Positions 53,426 to 64,000 of a stretch of 64,000 bases of DNA are shown here, in pieces. A model generated the notes under the pieces. The model was given only the letters and a program-made list of their open reading frames with translations, was not told the origin of the DNA and ran no database searches. Both the position numbers and the translations under genes were made by a program. This DNA comes from Entoloma clypeatum (Eukaryota > Basidiomycota > Agaricomycetes > Agaricales > Entolomataceae), in assembly GCA_963565915.1 (NCBI GenBank), contig OY751492.1:3348001-3412000 (forward strand). The letters are read 5' to 3'. Each line of letters opens with the position of its first letter. The stretch's first letter is position 1.

Positions 53426-56400
53426 CTAGCGTAGAGCCCGAGATTCCAAGCAGCGCCGCTGATCGAGAGCACCACTGCACTCAGACGACGTCTGCAAAGG
53501 ACTCCCAAGGACCGGCGAATCACGAACAACGCCCGCCAAAGTTTTCATGGAAGTCGTAGACACACTCCGAACAAACTGGCTGATCTCGGGAGAAGAAAAA
53601 ACATTCACGTGCGCCTAATCCCACAAGTCAGGTCAACAACCACACCGAGACCTTGAACAGCGTACCTGACCAGCAGGATGATTCATGAAAATATGCTGTT
53701 CCGGTTTCTCAAGCGTGCCTGTAACTGTGAAACCCCATGAGTCATGGGGGAAAAAAAAAGCACGTAAAAACCCGCACACTCACCCAAAAATATGTCGTCT
53801 TTCTCAATGTGATGCGACGGTCCATAGATCTGAACAACAGCGTCCCCATGTGCCTTGAGCCACTTTTGTGCCGCCTCAAAGCTCTCAACGTAATGATATT
53901 TCTTCGCCGCATTCGGCTTAGGGCTCCCGCGATTCGACAACGATGGCCGTCGAGCAGGGCTGGATCTACAATTTGCAAGAACAAAGCAACACCAGCAATA
54001 ATCAATCCACAGGAAAGATCTGCAGAAAAAATAAAGAAAAGCACGTACGAGCCATCGCTCTTTCCGCTATTCGGTGACAACATCCCCACAAATGCACCCC
54101 ACACCGCCTGCGCCGACTTCCTCTTCTCCCTCTGGGAGCTTGCGATATAGAAATACAAAGACGGCAAACTCCTCACGCCCATGTTCGCTGACTTGTCAGG
54201 TTGGAACGCATTGAACAGGGTGACAAACGTCCCTGTGACTTTCGAGAGATATCCCACTGTGCCCAAGGTCACGGGCGGGGGGTTTGCTAGCGGAAATGTC
54301 ACTGAAGAAAATGAGACATTAAGGAGAAAGTTCTGATGGGAGGAAAAAAAGTGGTCACGCACCAGAGTGAGAACTGGTCCTTCGATGGTTCTTCAAATCA
54401 TAGGGAGGTGAAGAACAGGGAGGCGGAGAAAGGCGGCCCTGCGCTGCGGGTCCTACAACATCAAGCAAAGGGTCATTCCGACATTCACCACCATACGGGC
54501 TTGCCAGCGGACTCTGCACAAACGAGCCATGGCATGACGGCGGAGGAGGCGTGTAGAACATCGGTTCCGGCATTCGTATCGTCATGGTCGACGAAGAGCT
54601 GAACGATCTGCGGTGTGATGATCGCTGTGACGTGGACGACCACCGAGACATGAGCGATGGTCTAACGGTCTTGTTGGAGTCGCTGTCGGGCGAGTCCGAG
54701 AACTGGCCACCAGACGAGCCGTGACTTGACTGGACAGATCTCATGGATGGCGGAGGTCGTGCGCTATGCGAATCCCAGTCCCACATGGTGGCGAAGATCG
54801 ACGAGCGCGATAGATTCCTCCTCAACGTACTCCCTGATGAATGTGACGATGGATTGCTGAACTGCTCGTGCATGAACTGAGTCTCTCGAACAATGTGCCG
54901 GAATGTGGGCCGGATGGCCGAGTCACGATGCCAACACACTCTCAAGAGTTCCAAGAGACGGGGGGTGGTGAAGCGTGTACTTGGGATGGAAGGACGCGCA
55001 TCTTTGGCTACAAGATGGACGTTATACACATCAGAAAACAGGCCAGAAGGCTAGAGGGCTTGACTCACTCAAGACAAGATATCTAACATTCTCGTCATCC
55101 ATAAGCTGCCAGGGCATCTTCCCCATTGTCAAAACTTCGATACAGCAGATCGCATATGCGTACACGTCCATTTGGGGCGTCAATGAATGCTGGTTCAGGC
55201 CTGATAGGAGTTCTGGAGCTTGCCACCGGAGTGTCCCGCCTGAGGAGGTTTGACTATACATCAGTTGCATCCATAAAGAATCCTAGGTGGAAAACGCACG
55301 AGGCGGCGGCGTTCCGCTGATCCTGTACGCTTCCGACCTCATCTCGCTTTGTCCAAAATCCGTAATGATACAACGATGCAGATCATCCACGAGCACGTTC
55401 GCAGCCTAGAGGTGATAACCGAATGAAGAGAAGCTCTCCCAAAGAAAACCGAAACTGACCTTGAGATCACCATGGAGAACCCCATTTTCGTGCAGGTACT
55501 CCATTCCCTTCGCAATCTCCCACATGAAACGAAATAGGTTATCCTCGGCTTGCTGTGTCTTTGACTTCCTCGTGTCCACATCACTCTCCCCCAAGGTGAG
55601 GCCTAGACCGACAACTTTCTCTCTCGCCTTCCCGTCCCGCTTCAAGTACTCGACCAAGCTCCCATTGATCGCATACGGACTCACAAAGAACCACGGCGGG
55701 TCCCCCTGGGCACTGCTGGCTCCATAGAGCTCCAAGACATTCTCATGTTTCAAATCCTTCCAAATCTCAACCTCGCGGACAAATAGCTTCCTCGGTGTCA
55801 CGTCGGCAAGGATCTTGATCGCAACGGTGCGCCCGCGCCAAGTGCCTTTGAAAACGTCGGAAAAGAATCCAACCCCAACCTTCTCATCTTGGTCGTATTC
55901 GTAACTAAATACAAAGAATCAGTTCCCGTTGAATAGCATATATGCGCGAATAGTAAAGATACAAACCGAGTGATAGTCCAGCTCGGGAGTTTCGGCACTG
56001 TACCCATGCTCATGCGCCGTAGAGCATCAATACCACTCTCCACAAACTCGCGATCGAGCGGGTCCTTGCCTAGTCGTTCCCCTTTCTCGGTCGGGGCCAT
56101 AACTGGGGGTTCGGTCTTCACATCGTCTTTCGCCTCCCTTTGCCATTCTCTATCTTTCTCCTGAACCCTGAACTTCTCCAGGGCCCTCTCGAGTGTCCCA
56201 ATCGCATCAGGCATCTCCTCCCTTCCGATCTGGAGAACCTTCATCATTTCAACATCGCTTTTTGTCTCCAGCGCGTCGCGCATCAGTGTCCTGAGGCCCA
56301 CCATATCCCGCTGCGCGTCCAGGGTGTTCTGCGTTGAATGCAACGTACGCAACGCCGGGAGGATCTGGGTGGGTGGAAGGGACGTGGGAGACAGGAGAGG

Positions 56401-57640
56401 ACATGGGTTCTCGCGCGGAGGCGACGCCTGTTGTGGAGGATGTTCTGCCTGAGTGGACGTCTCTTCAGGATCAGCCGCGAGGGAGCTATGCGAGGAAGAC
56501 GGTGGAAGTCCGTGTATGCCGCTCCCCCTTGTGCCAAGCACCTCTAGAAGTGTGCTCATGATCAAATGTGCGTCCTGCGCTCGCCGATGCTCCGATTCTT
56601 GGACCTGCCGTAAAACCCGTACCTGGATGGAGAGATTAAACATGCCAATGGAATTGTCGAGGGCATCGTGGCATGATTGGATCTGTCCCAAAATCTCATC
56701 GCGTTTGATGAAACGCTTCAAGAAAGGATAATGAAGCTGTTTCTGAAGGAACGCGTGGACTCGCTTGAAGGAACTGAAATCGATAACGTCAAGCTTGGCA
56801 GATTACACGTGAGAGAAGGAGACTGACTCGACAAGCCTGGAAAGTGGCAGGAAGAGCTCGCTGCGAATAACATCGCCAGCCTCCCTGACCTCTTGTCGAA
56901 CGCAAAGGACTATATCTGCGCATCTTCTTGCAAGGCGCATACATGCGAGACGATTCATCTTGGCGCGTTTAAGATTTAACTGGAAAAGGAAGACGAAGAA
57001 ACCGATACCTACATCGACAGTTTGGGCCGCATCCCAGATGACGAGAAGCATTTTCGCAACGCCCATAAGTCCCGGGATGGGAACGTATTCGGACGCGCTG
57101 ACGCTGAGGATGAGAGCTCGGCGTACCAGCACCTTTGTGACGCCCAGAACGGATATCGAGGCCTTTGACACACGCTGGTGAAGGGGACTAAGTAAAGCGC
57201 GTATAAAAGCACTGGCGCGCGATACAGACCTCCCGCGTGTCCTCCCAGTCCTCTCTCAGGTCCTCTGGTATCGAATCCTTTCCGGGCGGGGCAGTCCAGG
57301 GCTCCAACAGAAACTCATCCACATCATTCCCGCTTAGGCTCGGAGGCGGGTAGGAATCCAGCGGGAGATTGTCCTTACTCTCGTCTTCTTCCTTGACAGT
57401 CTCTCCTATGAAACGCTGTGCGGGGGAGCATGAGTGCGAACGGGCGCGCAAGCGAAACGACGACTTGAGGACGCCGTCGAAACCGCGTTCTTGAGTATCC
57501 TCTATGCCGTCGAGACGGGGTGCACTTGGGGAAGAGGTAACCCGACTTAGCGGGCTGGCGATGGAGGCTGACCCAGATGAATATTGGGCGGGTCGAAAGA
57601 TGCTAGATGTAGTATGACCGCGCGGACGACCGGTGGCCAT
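53426..57640 (-). CDS. MLKL-like four-helix domain + TKL kinase + unknown C-terminal module
   Basis: From ATG 57640 an acidic, disordered start leads to a helical region like the MLKL N-terminal bundle: ASEYVPIPGLMGVAKMLLVI, MNRLACMRLARRCADIVLCV, SSFKRVHAFLQKQLHYPFL, KRFIKRDEILGQIQ, ALDNSIGMFNLSIQVRVL. A charged linker follows, then a TKL kinase domain with VGVGFFSDVFKGTWRGRTVA, IKIL, HENVLELYG, HGDLKAANVLVDD, DFGQSEM, SGTPPPRGTLRWQAPELLSG and a complete C-lobe. A Ser-rich stretch splices (TSSHS to VTFPLANPPP) into a module (TLGTVGYLSKVTGTFVTLFN, KKYHYVESFEAAQKWLKAHG, IYGPSHHIEKDDIFLG) that I do not recognise. HRD is HGD, as in TKL-ccin kinases of mushrooms; Lys, Asp and DFG are kept. MLKL-like bundles can permeabilise membranes in other kingdoms, so a cell-death role is possible but unproven. 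A 33-nt in-frame segment near 56980-57012 may be an intron. Confidence 0.78.
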
Positions 57641-58378
57641 GGTGAAAGGGGATGTGATGTACAAATATTTGGTGCAGAAAAGGCGGGTATTGAGCGCTAA
57701 GCTAGAGCGATGTGGATGGAAGTGGAAGGATAAGAACGGGTGCCATAGTCCAGCTCAAGTACTCGAATTATGCGTGGGAAAGCCGTCTTGACGTCGATCC
57801 AGCACTCGTCCAAGAGACCAGAGACATCGACCAGTTAGAGGCAGACCACATCCTGGTGATAGGCAATACAACGCTGCGCCCGAGATGCATCTTCCCATGT
57901 CGGATATCCTGTTGTTGTTGCTGGGTGTGATAAATCAATAATTGCGAATATAACATTTGCTATCCGAAACCCGACGCGTCGCAAGTTGAAATCGATCTCA
58001 CCGTTGTCCGCTACTCTGAAATACTCTACGACTGGCCTATGACTCTGACTTACTCCTTTTATGGCGATCGTAGAATTTTGCATTTAGATGCACCCCAGGC
58101 CCGAAGAATGAAGCCCTCAAACCTCCAGTAGACATCTCACTGCGGGCCCCTCTACGAATGTTCCAGCCTTGCTTTCCTTCAGGTCAGCCCTTTGGCATAG
58201 GAGAAGATTGGCGCCTAGAAGCCCCATGGCCCACGAGTTCCCGAAACTTTACTGTCAAACCCGTCCCAAATCCCCTCTATAACGGCTACACTTAGAGACA
58301 GAAGCAATGCACGGTTGTTTCACAACTCAACATAAAAGCCGTCTGTGACAGCTTTTTCAACCAACCACCCCAATAGCA
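57641..58378. other. Intergenic region between divergent genes
   Basis: It contains the promoter of the kinase (minus) and of the secreted DUF5648-type gene (plus). The stretch about 58127-58225 is the upstream half of the repeat also found at 51258-51353. A CTCTATAAC word near 58275 may be the TATA region of the secreted gene. Confidence 0.45.
58127..58225 (+). repeat. Upstream flank repeat of DUF5648-type gene
   Basis: GTAGACATCTCACTGCGGG through TAGGAGAAGATTGGCGCCTA aligns with 51258-51353 with scattered substitutions and small gaps. Confidence 0.65.
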
Positions 58379-59028
58379 ATGAAGTTCTCTCTCTTCTTCG
58401 TCTCAGCCCTGCTTGGTATCTCGTCAGTGGTCGCTTCGCCTGTTGGAGAGACCATGGACGGAGTTCGTATCCTCTACCTTCCCTCGCGATGATCTATCTT
58501 AACAAATCTCTTCAGGACCTCGTACCCCGCCAGGGCGGTCGCGAGAGTCGCCCACGCCCGCCGCCCCAAGGTTCAGGCTGCGTCAGCAAAGCGCGTGCCG
58601 TTCCCTTCTACAGGGCCTTCAATTCCCAAAGGAAGGACCACTTCTACTCGACCAACGCCAACGAGATCGAGAACCTCGTCAAGTCCCAAGGCTACAAGTC
58701 CGAAGGCATCGCCGCGTACATCTTCCCCTCCCTTCAAACCGACACTGTCCCCATGTATCGTCTGTACAACCCCACCCGAACCGATCATATCTACACCACC
58801 AGCGAGGTCGAGAGGAGAGACAAGACTCAGGCCGGATATCGCGATGAAGGCGTTGCGGGGTTCATTTACGAAAAAAACATCTGTGGCAGCGAACCTTTCT
58901 ATCGCTTGGTTGATTCTCAGGCCGGGGACCATTTCTTCACGAGGTCGGCCACCGAGCGGAACACGTTCATGGGCCAAGGGTACAAGAGCGAGGGCATGGC
59001 AGGTTATGTCCTCGCCAGCAATCACTAG
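58379..59028 (+). CDS. Secreted protein with three DUF5648-type repeats
   Basis: ATG 58379 starts a clear signal peptide (MKFSLFFVSALLGISSVVAS), probably cut near residue 19. An intron with donor GTTCGT joins MDG to DLVPRQGGRESRP, and the R-Q region may be a further processing site. The mature part has three repeats of one pattern: VPFYRAFNSQRKDHFYSTN with GYKSEGIAAYIF, VPMYRLYNPTRTDHIYTTS with GYRDEGVAGFIY, and EPFYRLVDSQAGDHFFTRS with GYKSEGMAGYVL. This fits DUF5648, a small secreted or wall-associated beta-repeat domain of unknown function common in basidiomycetes. Stop TAG 59026-59028. Its flanks recur without the gene at 51258-51420. Confidence 0.8.
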
Positions 59029-59082
59029 ATTAGACAACCTTTGTACTGTTCATTTTCACTTCGATCGTAGAGACATCCGTCT

Positions 59083-59135
59083 GTTCAAATCAATAGCAAT
59101 CCTTTTATTGGGTCATCGCGGCATTTGAACTTCAA
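59083..59135 (+). repeat. Downstream flank repeat of DUF5648-type gene
   Basis: ATCGCGGCATTTGAACTTCA followed by ATTCATT matches about 51380-51406 with three differences in 27 bases. Confidence 0.55.
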
Positions 59136-59180
59136 TTCATTACACATCGCGATAAGAAACCGGTTTTGTTCAACCGCAAC

Positions 59181-60373
59181 ATGGACCTTGGTCTGAAAGA
59201 TTTACATGTCCTCATAACTGGTGTGTCTGGCTTACAAGTTTGCGGGACACAACCAAACTTACCCTTATGCAAATGCCATTAGGTGCCAGTGGTGGAATCG
59301 GCCTCGAAACCACCCTGGTCTATCTGCGTGCATCATGTCCTTTACCGAGGCCAATACACGAGACTAACCACAGCCGCGCTCCACTCAGGCCAAGGCGCCA
59401 AAGTCACAGCGCACTACAATTCCAACCGCACAACACTGCTACCTCTGCTCTCAGAATACGGACCAAGCAAAATCCAAGCCCTCCAAGCCGATCTGTCAAA
59501 CGAAAACGACACCACTCGCCTGTTCACCCAGGCAACCGGGCCCTCCTTCGGACCCGTTCACATCATAATCGTCAACCACGCCATCTACATCGCAGAAGAT
59601 AAACCCTTGGTACAGATGTCACTTGACCAGTGGAGGTCGACGATGGATGCCAACCTTACCTCGTCCTTCCTTGTGACACGGGAATATCTGAGAGGGTTGC
59701 AAGAAGCTCCAGAAAGCGTGAAAGCCCATGCTTCAGTCGTCTTCATTGGAAGTAGCGCGGGCAAATTCGGTGTGATTAACCCCCCCCCCCCCCCTCCCCC
59801 CGCTTAACATCGATCTAAACCAAAGAAAACTATCAACAGGCGAAGCACAACATGCTGACTATGCTGCTTCAAAAAGTGGTACGTCCCCTCCCACCCCCGC
59901 AGGCTCAAATTCAAATATGACTGTAGCAATGATGTACGGATTTGCTCGGTCGCTCAAGAATGAGATCGTCAAGATCGCGCCAAGGGGACGCGTCAACTGC
60001 ATCGCTCCCGGATGGACGAAGACGGTAAGCAGCGGGAAATCCCGCTCCAAACTTGAACCCAATTGATTTCCCCGCCAGCCCCTGGCAGAAGAATCCCTGA
60101 AAGATCCGAACGTCGTGTATCGGGCACTGGCAACGTACTTCTTTTTCCCTTTTTCTTCGTCCTGATAGTCCATTCCGACGGTGTCTTGGATTGATTCGGA
60201 TCGACAGCACACCTTTGAAAAAGGTCGCCATTACGAGCGACGTGGCCAGTCAGATCGCAATCATATCCTCCCAAGCCGTCTCCGGCCATATTTCTGGGGA
60301 GGTGCTTATGATCACAGGTGGCATGGAAGGTCAGATGATTCCATGGTCAACCGTCCGGCATCTATCAACTTGA
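59181..60373 (+). CDS. Short-chain dehydrogenase/reductase (SDR)
   Basis: From ATG 59181 (MDLGLKDLHVLITG) the nucleotide-binding TGASGGIGLET motif is built across the first intron. Exons then give QGAKVTAHYNSN, ALQADLSNENDTTRLF, IIIVNHAIYIAED and the catalytic set: Ser in FIGSSAGKFG, then YAASK in HADYAASKSAMMYGFARSL. RVNCIAPGWTKTP and HISGEVLMITGGMEGQMIPW near the end complete a classical SDR of about 260 residues. At least six short introns; the second (59328-59388) uses donor GTGCAT, and the third has a run of about 15 C. TGA 60371-60373. It should reduce or oxidise a carbonyl/alcohol with NAD(P)(H); the substrate is unknown. All key residues are present. Confidence 0.85.
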
Positions 60374-60687
60374 AATAATCAACAGGTCGCTTGCTCAATT
60401 TGCCTCAAGATCTTGGATCGTAGGATATAACTTGAACGTTCGAAAGAGTACACTTGGAATATACTTGTCCATCGTCATTCAAAGTTTTTGGTGGTGGTAC
60501 GGCAGCGTGTACATACAGGCAATCCACCTCCTTAGTATACTAAAGTCCTTCCCTTACTTGATTCTGATTACCGTAGAATAGACTGAAGCACGGCCATCGA
60601 TGTTCAGTATGTAGTCCGCATCTTCCACAAGCGAGTCGTGTCTTCCGTGACTAAATAGCAATGAGTCCCGTAAGTAAATGACTTCAA

Positions 60688-62977
60688 TCAGAGATCCGAG
60701 AAGATGGCAAACCATTCTTTGAAGTGAGAGCGCAGACCAACCCATTCAAATGTTTGTCGACATGGGACACACACCCAACAGGCAGTATACCCGCGTCTCC
60801 ACAGTGCTTCCTTTGCCGTCTGCACATTATTAGCCAGGGTGCAGTTCACGAGCATCATATCTTCCTCGTTAATATTTGCCTTGCACATATCAACGTCCGG
60901 ATGTGAGGAGTAGTGGCTCACCTTATTTCACAAATTACATGGTCAACAATGTCGAGGCACTTGTAGTCGATCCAGAAACGTACCGCTTGACCCCAGGTCA
61001 TCAAGATCCGGGGCCTTTCAGGATCAGCAGTAGGACACTGCTTGCACTCGAAGATGAAGGTCGGTTTCTGCAATTCTTCCAAGGTAACGGCACCAGGGTC
61101 GAGACCGCAGCTTTGCAACAGCTTCATAGACTGGTCGCAGGTAGCTTGATCATGCAGTATCGATGACAGCTCATACGGGTTGCATCTTAGATCTGCTATG
61201 ATTGCCTTGTCTTCTTCAATCAAAGTGCGATATGTCCGCTTTGCGCACGGATGGACCAGGACCTGAGGATAATGAATGTGCCTTCGTGGATTACACAAGG
61301 TGCAGCGAAAGATGGTGGTTGGGCGGGAGAGGTCCGATATTTCCGCTTGTGGAACATGTTTCTTCAGTATAGCCAAAAGACCCTCATCCACGGACCGACG
61401 CCATTTCGCAGCCATTTCAGGCAAGCAGGTTTCCAAGACGCCCTCAAAGGTTGAAAAAGTAATTTCTTCTTCAACAGGAGAATTGACGACGTCTTTGATT
61501 TCGGGCATCAGCGCAAGATCGGCCGGACCGGGAAGTATAGCATCGAGAGGCTGAGATATGATGTATTTGAAGTAAGCATCTCTGAAAAGGCCACGGCGGT
61601 CCTTCTGTAGTTTACGATACTCCCGTTCAAGACGACGAGACTGGAAGTTCGTCATCATTCGGATGACCGTGGATTGGATCTCGTCCCAGACTGAGAATGT
61701 TGTTGTTAGGTATGAAGGAAGACATTAATTGAATGTTACCCACTTTCATCCGTGAGTTCTTCAGTCCGCCAGACAGCACCGTGAAACTTGAGCGAAATGA
61801 TGTCATTCTGCTCCATTTGCACGATTTCTTCTTCCCATCCTATGGAATGAATGATCCACCCTTGGATTAGTGTAGACGATCCAACAGTGGGAAGCCTAAC
61901 CTAAGTCACACAATTTATCAAGTATGCTATGGAAACGTAAGATTCGGAAGAATTATAAGGTATCTCGCGAGCAAACTCACGCTTCAAATCGCATTTGGCG
62001 GACATGATCCCGTGCTGAACTACGTTGTGCAGCTCGGGCCTTGAACCATGCCGCGCAAACCTCTCCATGCTGAGTAATGGTAATATTTCAGAGACGAAGT
62101 CCACTTCCAATAAAATGGAAGAACCTCAGCCCGCGCCTTTGCTTGTAGTTTCCTATCTGACAACCAATTGGGCTTTTCGTCATCGGATAGTTTTGTGTAC
62201 TCTTTCTTGAGCTTCTGGGCGGTACATATGCAATAAGATCCGCCTGAGAACGACTGGTGCTGGGCAGTGACAAGAGCAAGAATTGACAGGTCAACCTCTA
62301 GATGGTCTAGGAGCCGATTCGTAAACCTATAGGTCATGTCAGCAGAGCGCCACCTTGCAGCAAAAAACGACTTGAACGCAGATCGCACTTCATTTCATCT
62401 GCAGCACAGTGTTTGCAGGCTCGAGTATAGTTGAACCACAATATATTCTTGGTGATTGCTTTGTGGCAATACTGTCATAAACGAGTCAGAGGCCCCCAGA
62501 ACCACCCAGCAAGCAAGTAAGCGGCGAACATCGCAGTGCACATCAAAAATGAGTTTCGCATATCGTACTTCACTCAAGTCAGAGGGACCATCGGGCAGGC
62601 CTACGTTGGCACGAGCACATCTCCAGAGCTGAGTGGCCGACTTCTTGATGAAGATATTTCTGAAGGCCTTGCTGACGCGCGAAAGGTGGAGAAGATCGCC
62701 GGGTTCGAGATGCTTGAAGACCTGATACAACATCAGTCGGCAGGCGACGTTTGATGTTGCAGAGATTGAGCTGATATACCTCATAGAGAATGTCCAGCGG
62801 CAAATCCAAAACCTGCGCAAGGGTTCCGCGTTGAGAAGCTTTGTTCCCTTTCGCCCCTTTTGTATTCGTCGGAGAAGCCCTGCGCCGTCGCTTGTTAGGA
62901 CGTTTGTACTCGCTTTCGCTCCCACTTGAGACACCAGAGCTTTCGCTGTAGATTTCATTGGCCTTGCGTCGTGGCAT
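60688..62977 (-). CDS. F-box protein with cysteine-containing C-terminal region
   Basis: From ATG 62977 (MPRRKANEIYSESSG) a basic, Ser-rich start with a nuclear-type KR cluster (KRPNKRRRRAS) precedes an F-box: LAQVLDLPLDILYEV, an intron, FKHLEPGDLLHLSRVSKAFR, NIFIKKSATQLWRCARANVG. F-boxes bind Skp1 and place the protein in an SCF ubiquitin ligase. The long C-terminal part is split by several introns and holds paired cysteines (IFRCTLCNPRRHIHYPQVLV, FIFECKQCPTADPERPRIL). If the last intron is GTAATT...CAAG it adds a C-x2-C-like end (ACWVCVPCRQTFEWVGLRSH) and stops at 60690-60688; otherwise the protein stops at 60918. The family is strongly expanded in Agaricomycetes; the substrate is unknown. 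Confidence 0.75.
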
Positions 62978-63761
62978 AACCGCGTGGCGCTCGAATAGTT
63001 TGAACTCGCTCAAAGGAGGTCAATTGAAAGTCAATTGAAGAAGTGTTGTAAATCAAAGTTGTGATTTGGTTGTGAGTCAGCATGGATGGTGGCGCAGCCG
63101 ACAGAAGGGCTGAACACCATGTGATGGCTTTATAATCCTGTCATATCACTATTTGAAACACAAACAGTATTTGAAAATCTCAAATACCTCCTTCCACATT
63201 CCACTTCTACCTCCATAGCTTGACACACATCATCCTTTATATCATAGTACTGTATCCCCAGGTTTTTGAGCAGAGAAATTGAAGAGAGCCTGCTTGAGAG
63301 GCAATTTGGTGATTTTTCACGAGGAAAACTGGTGTAAATACAGCAGTGATGGCTAGATCTATCCAGATCCTCTGACTCACTTAATGTTTTTTGCAGCCTC
63401 TCTGGCAATATCAGGGGACCTTAAATCCCAGAGCTCAGGTCTCACCGAAAAAAAAGTTCAAACCCCGGGATAAGTCTTTTTTCTGTTCCGCCACCCTTCC
63501 TCAATTGTTCTCCAGCAAATTCTATGTTTATACTCGCACAATGCATATGGACCAGACAACATAGAAAATGACACAAATGACCAGGTCTTCGAGACTCATT
63601 TTGATGTCTATACCCCGATCACATGCACTGAAGAGATGGGCAATCTTGGGAAAGATGCAACTCCGAGTCTGGCGACACACTTTCACACAAACTTCGAAAT
63701 CTCTCACTTCTACATAAATGTATTATGTCGATTGCTCTGGTTATCATGCAGAAGAGCTTAC
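62978..63761. other. No gene assigned; possibly introns or 3' end of the partial gene
   Basis: Apart from the F-box promoter at its left, this holds minus-strand open stretches at 63130-63408 and 63619-63760 without a recognisable motif. A direct link to the partial gene at the edge is possible. Confidence 0.35.
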
Positions 63762-64000
63762 CAACAATGGTAATGGTTGGATGTGGTTCATTCTTCTTGT
63801 AGACACAGCATTTTTGAACATCCGCTGCAGAAAGATGTTGTTTTTCCACGTCTGGCCAGTACCAGTGTTTGGACCCATGACAGAAGACCTGGAAGTTCCA
63901 CTGGGATCAGTTACGGAAGTTGGAAAACATTCAAGCCCCGGAGGACCCTTAGACTCACCACAAATCCTTCCCCTGGCTTACCAATGTCCAATTTCGACGA
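63762..64000 (-). CDS. Partial protein-coding gene at right edge, family unknown
   Basis: Two adjoining exons on the minus strand splice cleanly: 64000-63959 ends KLDIGKPGEGFV before donor GTGAGT, and 63888-63762 reads VFCHGSKHWYWPDVEKQHLS to NEPHPTITIV before donor GTAAGC. The joins are in phase, which argues for a real gene entering from the right. I recognise no family. The exons downstream (below 63762) are not resolved. Confidence 0.4.

Noticed and set aside
59181..60373. SDR gene as a pseudogene with frameshifts
   Set aside because: Apparent frame breaks are resolved by short introns (for example 59328-59388), after which the catalytic Ser, Tyr and Lys and the C-terminus read correctly.

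Overview
The window looks like nuclear DNA of a mushroom-forming basidiomycete (Agaricomycotina). Genes are split by many introns of about 45-65 nt, and several families are typical of that group: a TKL kinase with an HGDLKAANVL catalytic loop, an HNH-nuclease protein, an F-box protein with a long cysteine-containing tail, and a secreted DUF5648-type protein. Gene models were spliced by eye from GT-AG (and a few GC-AG) signals, so exon edges not explicitly given are approximate. Family names come from recognised motifs, not from database searches.

Region 1 (1 to about 17.5 kb) is a transposon and repeat island without a convincing host gene. It holds the start of a Tc1/mariner transposase running off the left edge with a MITE beside it, a Ty3/gypsy RT-RNase H fragment, a PIF/Harbinger transposase relic, a Ty1/copia RT-RNase H relic with a probable LTR, and a 6.65-kb Tad1-like LINE bounded by a perfect target-site duplication. 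It also holds a 20-bp minisatellite, a second Harbinger fragment, four copies of a short GACCGGTC-rich element with TAGTG ends, and two tRNA-like sequences. Several relics carry in-frame TGA where CGA is expected.

Region 2 (17.6-29.3 kb) holds UTP10 (small-subunit processome) and, convergent with only 58 bp between stop codons, a divergent CRIB-domain PAK-like kinase. About 4.5 kb of gene-poor DNA follows, ending at a small cysteine-rich gene.

Region 3 (34.7-46.6 kb) is compact housekeeping DNA: RPA49 (RNA polymerase I) divergent from SET2 (H3K36 methyltransferase), an AT-hook nuclear protein, and a CLA4-type PAK kinase with a PH domain. UTP10 and RPA49 both serve rRNA production; SET2 works on elongating RNA polymerase II chromatin.

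Region 4 (47.8-64 kb) holds a BAG/IQ co-chaperone, a GT61 glycosyltransferase, an HNH protein, and a large kinase whose N-terminus resembles the four-helix bundle of MLKL, followed by a TKL kinase domain and a C-terminal module I do not recognise. Then come a secreted DUF5648-type protein, a short-chain dehydrogenase, an F-box protein and a partial gene at the right edge. The MLKL-like/TKL kinase is the best candidate for an under-described system. Next are the DUF5648 gene, whose flanks recur side by side without the gene 7 kb away, and an inverted 60-bp copy of an exon lying in its own gene's upstream region.
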